Assembly: GCF_022513565.1 (NCBI RefSeq)
Contig: NZ_JAKWBE010000051.1
Coordinates: forward strand, 1 to 33,028
DNA: 33,028 nt
Reading direction: 5' to 3'
Source of the DNA: Streptomyces gilvus
GTDB lineage: Bacteria; Actinomycetota; Actinomycetes; Streptomycetales; Streptomycetaceae
Shown here: positions 1 to 7,178 of the stretch, in pieces
Position numbering within the stretch: position 1 is the first letter of the stretch
Layout of the letters: each line of letters begins with the position of its first letter
Translations under genes and position numbers: made by a program
Notes under the pieces: generated by a model
What the model saw: only the letters and a program-made list of their open reading frames with translations
Databases searched by the model: none
What the model was told of the DNA's origin: nothing

Positions 1-615
1 ATTGGCCACCTTCTCCCCGGTGGACAGCGTCACGAGGGACGTCATGCCCGCGTCGATACCGACGGCGTTCGCCGTGGCCGGAGCCGGGGTAATACGGTCG
101 TCGCACAGCATGGAGACGAACCAGCGTCCCGCACTGTCACGGGACACGGTCACCGTCGTCGGTACCGCACCCTCGGGCAGCGGACGCGACCAGCGGATGT
201 CCAGCGGCTCGGACATCTTCGCAAGCGTCAACTGCCCGTCACGCCACGTGAAACCGGAGCGCGTGTACTCGGCCGACGCGCGGGACTTCTTCCGGCTCTT
301 GTACCGGGGGTACTTGGCGCGCTTGGCGAAGAAGTTCCCGAACGCCGTCTGCAAATGGCGGAGCGTCTGCTGGAGCGGCACGCAGGATACCTCGGCCAGG
401 AAGGCGAGTTCCTCGGTCTTCTTCCACTCCGTCAGCGCGGCGGACGACTGCACGTAGGAGAGGCGGCGCTGCTCGCCGTACCAGGCTCGCGTGCGCTCCT
501 CCAGCGCCTTGTTGTACACGAGGCGAACGCAGCCGAGCGTGCGGGACAGCTCCGCTGCCTGCTCGTCCGTCGGATAGAAGCGGTACTTAGAAGCCCGCTT
601 CACCTGCTGCAGCAT
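1..615 (-). CDS. tnpB: IS200/IS605-family TnpB (OrfB) nuclease, N-terminal part
   Basis: This gene runs off the left edge, so only the first 205 codons are present. Reading leftward from ATG at 613-615, the product begins MLQQVKRASKYRFYPT and carries the TnpB N-terminal pattern: a YRFYPT segment, the helix CVRLVYNKALEER, a basic stretch with KYPRYKSRKKSR, and near the edge GIDAGMTSLVTLS, which is the start of the RuvC-like catalytic domain with its first Asp. TnpB is the RNA-guided DNA nuclease of IS605/IS1341 elements and helps retain the element. The remaining RuvC acidic residues, the zinc finger and the guide RNA normally lie beyond this point and cannot be seen. No tnpA is visible to the right, so this is either a tnpB-only (IS1341-type) element or its tnpA lies outside the window. 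Confidence 0.9.
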   Translation of the reverse strand, partial: MLQQVKRASKYRFYPTDEQAAELSRTLGCVRLVYNKALEERTRAWYGEQRRLSYVQSSAALTEWKKTEELAFLAEVSCVPLQQTLRHLQTAFGNFFAKRAKYPRYKSRKKSRASAEYTRSGFTWRDGQLTLAKMSEPLDIRWSRPLPEGAVPTTVTVSRDSAGRWFVSMLCDDRITPAPATANAVGIDAGMTSLVTLSTGEKVAN

Positions 616-707
616 GCCTCACATTCTATCAGCTTCCATGTGAGCTACGAGCGTCGGCCGGTGGCCGCAGACGCCGAATCGCCCTGGAGGCAATTCACCT
701 TTCCCTG

Positions 708-760
708 CCCTGCTCCGCAGGGGCTTCGTTTCCTCCCCGGCCTGAAAGCCGGGGTATCCA
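708..760. repeat. IS605/IS1341-end-like double hairpin before the exporter gene
   Basis: Two hairpins stand back to back. The first has a 6 bp stem (708-713 with 717-722) and a 3-base loop. The second has a 7 bp stem (735-741 with 748-754) and a 6-base loop, with TCCT on its left and TATCCACGAAGG on its right. A C4-rich stem next to GGAGGA (minus-strand reading) resembles the imperfect palindrome at the right end of IS605/IS1341 elements, which also forms the end of the TnpB guide RNA. This comparison is from recall. Read that way, the end belongs to an element whose body should lie to the right, where the exporter gene now sits. It may therefore be an orphan end rather than the terminus of the tnpB at 1-615. 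Confidence 0.45.
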
Positions 761-773
761 CGAAGGAATCCCG

Positions 774-2225
774 ATGACTGCTGAGCGTGTGCTGACGCCG
801 ACTCCCACGGCGTACCGATGGCGGTGGCCGGCGCTCGCCGCCCTGCTGCTCGGTGAGGCGATGAACCTGCTGGACGCGACCATCGTGCAGGTCGCCGCGC
901 CGAAGATCCACGCCGACCTGGGCGGGTCGGTGTCCGACATCCAGTGGTTCACCACCGCCTACACGCTGCCGTTCGCGGTGCTGCTGATCACCGGCGGGCG
1001 GCTGGGTGACATCGCCGGCCGCAAGAGGCTCTTCGTGATCGGTGTCACCGCGTTCATGGTCGCGTCCGCCGCCTGTGCCGCGGCGCCCACAGTGGGGCTC
1101 CTGATCGCCTTCCGCGTGGTGCAGGGAGCGGCCGCGGCGATGATCATTCCTCAGACCATCGGTCTGATCAAGACGATGTTCTCCGGTCCGGAGATGTCCA
1201 AGGCGCTGGGCAGCATCGGCCCGGTGATGGGTCTGGCCGCCGTGTGCGGGCCGGTGCTGGGCGGTGTGCTCACCCATGCCGACCTGTTCGGCTCCTCGTG
1301 GCGGGCGGCGTTCCTGGTGAACGTCCCGGTGTCGCTGGTCGTCCTCACGATCTCGCCCAGGCTGATGGACAACCGTGCTCCCCAGCGGCCCTCCCTCGAC
1401 CTGACCGGCACGCTGCTGGCCATGGCCGGGACCGGGCTCGTCGTCCATCCGCTGATCGGCGCGGACCTGACCGCTCTGCCGGGATGGAGTTGGGCGGCCA
1501 TCGCGGCAGGGCTGTGCCTGATGGTCGGGTTCGCGGTGCACCAGCGCGGGGTGGCCGCGGCCGGGCGCAGCCCGCTGGTGGAGCCGAGCCTGTTCGCCCA
1601 CCGCGGTTTCCCTGCCGCGCTGGTGACGTCGACGTCCTTCTTCGCCGTCACCAACGGTCTGCTGACGGTCATCGTGCTGCAGCTCCAACTCGGCCTGGGG
1701 ACCGACGCGTTGAAGACCGGCCTGACCCTGGCTCCGTGGTCGGTGGGACTGGCCGTCGCTTCATGGGTGGCCGGCGCGCATCTGGTCAAGCGCTACGGGC
1801 AGCGCCTGATGTCCCTCGGACTCGCCGTCCTGCTGGTCGGCGGGCTGGGCGCCATCGCCGTCTATCACGCGGCGGACCCGCACACGTACCCGACGCCGCT
1901 GCTGTTCGCGCTCGGGGTCGTCGGACTCGGGGCCGGCCTGTTCAGCCCGGCGTTCTTCACCATCGCGCTCAAGCCGCTCCAGCCGCAGGAGATCGGCTCG
2001 GCCGCGGGTCTGCTGAACGCGGTCCAGCAGTTGGGCGCGACGCTCGGCGTGGCACTCCTCGGCAGTGTGTACCTGGGGAGCGCGGGTGGCGGTGGTGCCG
2101 CTGCCGCCGTGTATGCCGTGCAGGTGTCGATCTGGGTCGCCCTGGCGCTCGTCCTGGTCAGTTTCGTCACCAGCCGGATGATGAGCGACGACAGCGCCTC
2201 GGCCGATACCGGTGCGGGACACTGA
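774..2225 (+). CDS. MFS drug exporter, DHA2 (EmrB/QacA) family
   Basis: This 483-residue integral membrane protein probably exports drugs or small metabolites by proton antiport. Family motifs are clear: NLLDATIVQVAAP in the first helix (motif D1), GGRLGDIAGRKRL at residues 74-86 (motif A in the 2-3 loop), and GPVMGLAAVCGPVLGG in the fifth helix (motif C, the antiporter signature). Length and hydrophobic pattern fit the 14-helix DHA2 class. The ATG at 774 has a good ribosome-binding site (GAAGGAA, 762-768). That site lies directly after the IS-end-like hairpin, so the element may have supplied the translation signal and perhaps the promoter. The gene converges on an AsnC-type regulator, a possible but unproven control partner. 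The substrate cannot be predicted. Confidence 0.93.
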   Translation: MTAERVLTPTPTAYRWRWPALAALLLGEAMNLLDATIVQVAAPKIHADLGGSVSDIQWFTTAYTLPFAVLLITGGRLGDIAGRKRLFVIGVTAFMVASAACAAAPTVGLLIAFRVVQGAAAAMIIPQTIGLIKTMFSGPEMSKALGSIGPVMGLAAVCGPVLGGVLTHADLFGSSWRAAFLVNVPVSLVVLTISPRLMDNRAPQRPSLDLTGTLLAMAGTGLVVHPLIGADLTALPGWSWAAIAAGLCLMVGFAVHQRGVAAAGRSPLVEPSLFAHRGFPAALVTSTSFFAVTNGLLTVIVLQLQLGLGTDALKTGLTLAPWSVGLAVASWVAGAHLVKRYGQRLMSLGLAVLLVGGLGAIAVYHAADPHTYPTPLLFALGVVGLGAGLFSPAFFTIALKPLQPQEIGSAAGLLNAVQQLGATLGVALLGSVYLGSAGGGGAAAAVYAVQVSIWVALALVLVSFVTSRMMSDDSASADTGAGH

Positions 2226-2248
2226 CCGGGCCTCCCCGAGCGCTGCGC

Positions 2249-2270
2249 GCGGCGGCCTCCGGGCCGCCGC
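2249..2270. terminator. Hairpin terminator between convergent genes
   Basis: A perfect 9 bp GC stem (2249-2257 with 2262-2270) with a TCCG loop lies in the 74-base gap between the stops of the exporter and the AsnC-type regulator. It has no long T run, as is usual in Streptomyces, and could stop transcription from both sides. Confidence 0.7.
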
Positions 2271-2299
2271 TTCGGCGTGCCGAGGGTGGCCACCGCTCC

Positions 2300-3322
2300 T
2301 CACGTCCGGGAGCGAGCCGGGGCGGCGGAGGGCCTTCTGATACGGGCCATGTCGGTCATGATGGGGCTGGCCGCCTTGAGGTTCTGCAGGACCGGGCTGG
2401 TCTCCAGGGTGTGGATCGCGTCCAGGGAACCCAGCCGGCGGGCCAGATAGCGGTGCAGGTCGGCTGGGTCGCGGCACAGGGCCTGCGCCACCAGGTTGGT
2501 GGGGCCCGTGGTCGCGGCGACGTAGGCCAGTTCGTCGTGCCCGGCCAGCGCCGCCGCCACGTTCTCGAGGTGCGCCGGGCTCACCGACATCCACAGCAGC
2601 GCCCTTGTGTTGGCGCCGAAGTGCCCGGCATCGACCTCGACGTCGAAGAAGACGGCGCCGCCCGCCTGCAGATCCGCCAGCCGCCGCGCCACCGTGACCG
2701 GAGACCAACCGGTCACCCCGGCAAGCTCAGCGTGGGTGGCCCGTCCGTCCTTCTTCAGGGCCACCAGTAAGTCCGCGTCACCGTCAGTGAGTTGACGCGG
2801 GACGGGTGCGTACGAGGTGCCGGCCGCCTCCTGCTCGCGCAGCACGCGCTGCTGCTCCTCGTCCAGTGTGTCCACGCTGCGGCGCCAGTTCGTCGATCCG
2901 CCGAGGTAGGTGTGCAGAATGCAGTGCGCCGACACGGCCGTCATGGTGTGGGTGCGCGGAATGTCCCGCAACAACAGGGAGTTGCTGCCGCCGCCCTCGG
3001 TCGGCGTGTGGATGATCGCGACGATCTCGGTGCCGCCGGAGGTGAGTTTCACCCACGACGTGTCCCGTCGGCGCACCAGTGCGTGGGCCAGATCCTGCGC
3101 GGAACTCGCCGCCGCGGTGAGCCGGACGAGCCATTGCGTCTGACCCGCCTGATGGGGATCCGGCAGCCCGACGACCCGTAAGGACGCCTCGGTGCGCAGC
3201 CGGCGGTAGCGCCGCGCCACGGTCTGCGGCGACACGCCCAGGACGGCGGCGATCCGGCTGAAAGGCGCACGCCCGTCGATGTGCAGCGCGTGGATCAGGG
3301 CACGGTCCAGGTCGTCCAGCAT
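2300..3322 (-). CDS. Tandem Lrp/AsnC-family transcriptional regulator
   Basis: This 340-residue protein is about twice the usual AsnC length and is built from two Lrp-like units. The first opens with LDRALIHALHIDGRAPFSRI and the helix-turn-helix VLGVSPQTVARRYRRL (residues about 4-45), followed by an effector-type segment. The second starts near residue 190 with DADLLVALKKDGRATHAELA and GWSPVTVARRLADL, followed by a RAM-like domain ending LDAIHTLETSPVLQNLK. Such double AsnC proteins are common in actinomycetes and usually bind DNA in response to an amino acid or small metabolite. ATG at 3322 is preferred because it opens the first HTH unit; a GTG two codons upstream is possible. A 6 bp inverted repeat lies 68 bases upstream. 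Likely targets are itself and a neighbour, either the exporter or the divergent protease gene. Confidence 0.9.
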   Translation of the reverse strand: MLDDLDRALIHALHIDGRAPFSRIAAVLGVSPQTVARRYRRLRTEASLRVVGLPDPHQAGQTQWLVRLTAAASSAQDLAHALVRRRDTSWVKLTSGGTEIVAIIHTPTEGGGSNSLLLRDIPRTHTMTAVSAHCILHTYLGGSTNWRRSVDTLDEEQQRVLREQEAAGTSYAPVPRQLTDGDADLLVALKKDGRATHAELAGVTGWSPVTVARRLADLQAGGAVFFDVEVDAGHFGANTRALLWMSVSPAHLENVAAALAGHDELAYVAATTGPTNLVAQALCRDPADLHRYLARRLGSLDAIHTLETSPVLQNLKAASPIMTDMARIRRPSAAPARSRT

Positions 3323-3389
3323 GCGCACATTCTTCAACGGGGGCCTGCTCCGTGGAATGGACGGTACCGACCGCCACGACGGCCACTCA

Positions 3390-3416
3390 TCAGATTCCCA
3401 TGCCCCTCCCATCTGA
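3390..3416. promoter_or_regulatory. Candidate operator (inverted repeat) in divergent promoter region
   Basis: TCAGAT (3390-3395) and ATCTGA (3411-3416) form a perfect inverted repeat with a 15-base spacer. It lies between the divergent AsnC-type regulator and the secreted protease gene. The half-site spacing, about two helical turns, would suit a dimeric regulator such as the neighbouring AsnC protein. This is inferred from position and symmetry only. Confidence 0.35.
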
Positions 3417-3496
3417 GAATCACCGGGGCACGCGATGCTGACGCGGGCGAGACAAGTGATCCCGGTGTTGGACCAGTTGGGGAAGCGGGAGCGACC

Positions 3497-4516
3497 ATGA
3501 CGACGCAGGAGAGGGCTCATCACGGCAGCCGTCGCACCGCACGCGCCCGGCATCGCAGACCCGCACTGATCGTGGCGTGCGTGGTGGCGTGCCTTGTGGT
3601 GACAGCACCTGGCGGCGCCGCTGCCGCCGGCCAGATCTTCGGCACTGGCACGGCGCGCGCCAAGGCGACCGCTCCCCCCACCGCTCCCCCCACCGCGTCC
3701 ACCAAGCGCTCCGCGCCGTCCTCGAAAGCCGGTCCGCCGGCCAACGCCAGTCCGTCCCGCACGGCCGTCCCGGCCCCCACGGCCGTCCCGTCGCCCACGG
3801 CCGCCCCGTCCCCCGATGCCGGCCCGTCCCCCCGAGCAAGCGCTCCCTCCCCTGCGCCGACCACGCCCCTGGGCCTCTCGCGGACGGTTGCCGTTTCTCA
3901 ACTGCCGCCGCAGGTCGGGGCGGTGTTCGACAGCAGTGGTCTGGGCGGGTCGCATCACTGCACGGCGAGCGTGGTGAACAGCCCCGGCGGAGACCTGATC
4001 GTCACCGCCGCGCACTGCCTCGGTTCGGCGTCGGACGTCTTCGTTCCCGCTTATCACGACGGTGTCGCCCCGTACGGTGTGTGGCACCTGCAACGCGTCG
4101 TCACCGACTCTCAGTGGAGGGCCGATTCCAATCCGGACGACGACGTGGCGTTCGCCGTGGTCGCACCCCTCGACGGGCACACCGTCCAGTCGGTGGTCGG
4201 CGGCTACGACCTCGAAAGCGACCAGAGCGCGAGTGGACAGGTCACCCTCACCGGTTACCCGGAGACTGCTCAGGACCCGGTGACCTGCACCAACCAGATC
4301 TCCTCGTTCAGCAGCACCCAGAACGAGATCTACTGCACCGGCATGACCGGCGGCACGAGTGGCAGCCCATGGGTCACCGGCGGCGGCGCGGGCACGGTCA
4401 TGGGGGTGATCGGCGGCTACCAGCAGGGCGGCGACACCCCCGACCTCTCCTACAGCGTCGTGTTCGGCCAGGGTGTCCAGAGCCTGTACGCGGAAGCCAT
4501 GTCCGGCGGGAACTGA
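3497..4516 (+). CDS. Secreted or membrane-anchored trypsin-like serine protease
   Basis: This 339-residue chymotrypsin-fold protease has an Arg-rich N-terminus followed by a hydrophobic segment (about residues 22-44) that is a signal peptide or anchor. Next comes a low-complexity Ala/Pro/Ser/Thr linker (about 55-125), likely to span the cell wall. The catalytic domain follows: His in TAAHC (H173), Asp in DDDVAF (D216) and Ser in GGTSGSPW (S288). The complete triad predicts an active enzyme outside the membrane. ATG at 3497 has a purine-rich GGAAGCGGGAG upstream. The stop is one base from the ATG of the class B PBP gene, so the two are almost certainly co-transcribed and translationally coupled. 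This suggests that the protease processes, or responds to, a cell-wall component. Its specificity is unknown. Confidence 0.9.
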   Translation: MTTQERAHHGSRRTARARHRRPALIVACVVACLVVTAPGGAAAAGQIFGTGTARAKATAPPTAPPTASTKRSAPSSKAGPPANASPSRTAVPAPTAVPSPTAAPSPDAGPSPRASAPSPAPTTPLGLSRTVAVSQLPPQVGAVFDSSGLGGSHHCTASVVNSPGGDLIVTAAHCLGSASDVFVPAYHDGVAPYGVWHLQRVVTDSQWRADSNPDDDVAFAVVAPLDGHTVQSVVGGYDLESDQSASGQVTLTGYPETAQDPVTCTNQISSFSSTQNEIYCTGMTGGTSGSPWVTGGGAGTVMGVIGGYQQGGDTPDLSYSVVFGQGVQSLYAEAMSGGN

Positions 4517-4517
4517 G

Positions 4518-5966
4518 ATGAACAAGACGATCAGGCGCGCGGGCGTCTTCACGCTGATACTCGTCCTGGCGCTCTTGGCGAGGGCGACGTGGTTGCAGGT
4601 CTACCAAGCCCAGGCCTTGGCGGACAACGCGGACAACCCGCGACTGGAGATCAACGAGTACGCCCAGCCGCTGGGGAACATCATCGTGGGCGGGCAGGCC
4701 GTCACCGGGTCCAAAGGCTCTGACGACGACTCCCTCAAGTACCGACGTACGTACAGCGACGGCCCCTTGTACGCGCCGGTCACCGGCTACACCTCGCAGG
4801 TGTACGGCGCGACCCAGTTGGAGGGCATCTACCAGAGCGTGCTCGACGGGTCGGATCCCTCCCTGCAGACCCCGCTCGACACCCTCGAGCGCCGGTCCGC
4901 ACCAGGCGGCGATGTGATCACCAGCATTGATCCAGAAGTGCAGAAGGCGGGGTACGAGGCACTGGGCGACAAGGAGGGCGCGGCTGTCGCCATCGACCCT
5001 TCCACGGGCCGGATACTGGGGATGGTCTCGACCCCGTCGTACGACCCGTCGCAGATCACGGGCACGAACGATGCCGCCGCCTGGAAGGCGCTGACCACGG
5101 ACAAGAGTCAGCCGATGCTGAACCGGGCGCTACGTCAGCCGCTGCCGCCGGGCTCCACCTTCAAGCTCGTCGTGGCATCCGCGGCGCTGATGGACGGCCT
5201 GTATCCGAACGTCGACACGCCCACGGACAGTCCGAACCCCTACACCCTGCCCGACACGCAGACGGTCCTCACGAACGAGGAATCGGACCTGCCGTGCAAG
5301 AACGCCACGATCCGCGTCGCCCTGCAGTACTCCTGCAACACCGTTTTCGCGCACATCGCTTACCAGTTGGGCCAGAACAAGGTGCGGGCGATGGCGGAGA
5401 AGTTCGGCTTCGACCAGCAGCCGGACACACCCGTGCGGGCCGATGCGAGTGTCGTCCCGTCGAACATGAACGCGCCGGAGACGGCCCTCGCAGGCATCGG
5501 CCAGTACGACGACACAGCGACGCCCCTGCAGATGGCCATGGTGTCGGCGGCCATAGAAAACGGTGGGAAACTCGTGACGCCGCACATGGTCTCGAAGGTC
5601 ACCGACGCGGGTGGCAACGTCCTGCAGGATCCGGACGGTCAGACCAAGACCACACAGGTGATTCCCGCGTGGGTGGCCTCCCAACTGCAGTCCGTGATGG
5701 TCACGGTGGTGCAGCACGGCACGGGCGCGAATGCGAAGATCCCCGGTGTCACGGTCGGCGGCAAGACGGGCACGGCCCAGCACGGAGAGAACAACTCGGC
5801 CGTTCCGTACGCCTGGTTCACCTCATGGGCGAACGATCCGGCCACCCACAAGCAGATCGCCGTCGCAGTGGTCGTGGAGCAGTCGAACACGGTCCGCGCC
5901 GAGGTAAGCGGTTCCCTCCTCGCGGGCCCGGTCGCCAAGGCCATGGAACAGGCGTGGCTGCAGTGA
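4518..5966 (+). CDS. Class B penicillin-binding protein (PbpA-like transpeptidase)
   Basis: This 482-residue protein has one N-terminal membrane helix (about residues 9-21), a short non-catalytic dimerisation region that includes NIIVGGQAVTGS, and a C-terminal transpeptidase domain. All three active-site motifs are intact: PGSTFK (nucleophile S213, K216), SCN (S272-N274) and KTG (K416-G418). The layout matches actinobacterial PbpA, which cross-links peptidoglycan stem peptides outside the membrane and is the target of beta-lactams. Core pbpA usually sits beside a rodA/ftsW gene and kinase genes; here it follows a secreted protease, so it is probably an accessory paralogue. TGAGATG links it to the protease gene. 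A hairpin overlaps its stop codon, so the two-gene operon probably ends here. Confidence 0.93.
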   Translation: MNKTIRRAGVFTLILVLALLARATWLQVYQAQALADNADNPRLEINEYAQPLGNIIVGGQAVTGSKGSDDDSLKYRRTYSDGPLYAPVTGYTSQVYGATQLEGIYQSVLDGSDPSLQTPLDTLERRSAPGGDVITSIDPEVQKAGYEALGDKEGAAVAIDPSTGRILGMVSTPSYDPSQITGTNDAAAWKALTTDKSQPMLNRALRQPLPPGSTFKLVVASAALMDGLYPNVDTPTDSPNPYTLPDTQTVLTNEESDLPCKNATIRVALQYSCNTVFAHIAYQLGQNKVRAMAEKFGFDQQPDTPVRADASVVPSNMNAPETALAGIGQYDDTATPLQMAMVSAAIENGGKLVTPHMVSKVTDAGGNVLQDPDGQTKTTQVIPAWVASQLQSVMVTVVQHGTGANAKIPGVTVGGKTGTAQHGENNSAVPYAWFTSWANDPATHKQIAVAVVVEQSNTVRAEVSGSLLAGPVAKAMEQAWLQ

Positions 5967-5992
5967 GGCTCGGAGATACCGCTCCGGGCCTC
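5965..5992. terminator. Hairpin terminator after the PBP gene
   Basis: An 11 bp stem with one G-T pair (5965-5975 with 5982-5992) and a 6-base loop begins inside the stop codon of the class B PBP gene. The convergent GT51 gene ends 27 bases further on, so the hairpin may serve both directions. Confidence 0.65.
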
Positions 5993-6018
5993 CGTCCCAG
6001 CCCTTCACGCGTACGCCC

Positions 6019-7002
6019 TCACGGGGCGACGCCGAGCGGGCCGGCGGCGTAGGCACGGGCCTGGGCGGAGGGCAGGTCACCCACGGCCACCAGGCGTCCG
6101 AGCACCTCGGCGCGGCGTTCGCGCGCGAGATGCGGATCGTGGAGCGGGTCGTACAGCGACGGCGCCTGGACCAGTCCGGCCAGGAGGGCGGCTTGTGGCC
6201 AGGTGAGCCGGTTCGGGGTGGTGCCGAAGTAGCCGCGGGCGGCGGCGTCCAGTCCGTAGAAGCCGTGTCCGAAGTAGGCGACCGAGAGGTACATCTGGAG
6301 GATCTCGGATTTCGGGTAGTCGTGGGCGAGCTTGAGGCTGAGCGCCACCTGTTCGACCTGGTCGGTGCGGGTCCGTCCGCCGTTGGTGTACAGCATCTTC
6401 GCGAGCTGCTGTTCGAGGGTCGCGCCGCCTCCGTCCCCTCCCCGGCCCTCCAGCCACACCACGACCGCCCGCGCGACCCCGAGCGGATCGATGCCCGGGT
6501 TGTGCCAGAAGCGGGAGTCCTCGGTGGCGACCAGGGCCTCGGCCACCTTGGGCGGCGTCGGTACGGCCAGGGCGCTGATCCCTCGTTCGGCGTCCAGTGC
6601 GCGCACGCGCTGTTCCGCGTCGCTCACCTTGGGGGTGAGTGCCAGCAAGGCGCCTCCGCACAGGGCGCACAGCACAGCCGACGCCAGCGTCAGGACGAGC
6701 CCGGCCCGCAGACAGCGCCGCAGCCACCCGGGCACGACCCGACGGCTGGCCACCTCGGCCCCCACCACGGCGGCCGTCGCCACAGCGGTGGAGAAGCCAA
6801 GAACTTCGGCTGCGCCGAGCCGGTAACCGAACCAACGATCAACGGCGATGAGCAACGCCGCCGTTCCCGCACCGGCGCAGAACGCGAGGCAACGCCGCAG
6901 CCACCGAGGGTCTCCCGTCTTCCGTGAAGGCGGAAGGGGAGTACGGCCGTGAACCACACGGACCCGGGTGCCGTCCATGGCGCCTGTCACCAGCCGCGGC
7001 AT
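6019..7002 (-). CDS. Membrane-anchored GT51 peptidoglycan glycosyltransferase (monofunctional)
   Basis: This 327-residue protein polymerises lipid II into glycan strands. Its C-terminal half is a GT51 domain: EDSRFWHNPGIDP with catalytic Glu E161, GGATLEQQLAKMLY at 192-205, then the segment from KSEILQMYLS to YFGHGFYGLDAAARGYFG, and LTWPQAALLAGLVQAP. There is no transpeptidase domain, unlike class A PBPs. The N-terminal 125 residues look unusual: three hydrophobic stretches (about 40-56, 64-84, 100-123) where typical MtgA proteins have one. ATG at 7002 is the first ATG of the conserved frame but lacks a strong ribosome-binding site; ATG at 6978 is an alternative. The gene converges on the class B PBP gene and lies downstream of the class A PBP gene on the same strand, 176 bases away. 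Confidence 0.88.
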   Translation of the reverse strand: MPRLVTGAMDGTRVRVVHGRTPLPPSRKTGDPRWLRRCLAFCAGAGTAALLIAVDRWFGYRLGAAEVLGFSTAVATAAVVGAEVASRRVVPGWLRRCLRAGLVLTLASAVLCALCGGALLALTPKVSDAEQRVRALDAERGISALAVPTPPKVAEALVATEDSRFWHNPGIDPLGVARAVVVWLEGRGGDGGGATLEQQLAKMLYTNGGRTRTDQVEQVALSLKLAHDYPKSEILQMYLSVAYFGHGFYGLDAAARGYFGTTPNRLTWPQAALLAGLVQAPSLYDPLHDPHLARERRAEVLGRLVAVGDLPSAQARAYAAGPLGVAP

Positions 7003-7178
7003 CGCGACGACACGGCGGTCGTCGCAAGGCCGTCGCGGAATCGTTCGGTCATGGAACACAGGGTGCTCCGCGATCGTAAGAGCAGGCTGAGCCCTCGCTG
7101 ACAGGCGCGACAAAGCCGCGTATGCCGGAAATAAGCACGCCTTCGTGTTACCGCCGCGCTCGGCCGCGAGGTGGTGGG

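Noticed and set aside
3390..3420. A longer palindrome GATTC-N19-GAATC overlapping the candidate operator
   Set aside because: The arms are only 5 bp and less symmetric than TCAGAT-N15-ATCTGA, so I kept only the latter.
2300..4552. AsnC regulator as part of a 750-residue protein
   Set aside because: The upstream part is antisense to the serine protease gene and low in complexity; the family start is at 3322.
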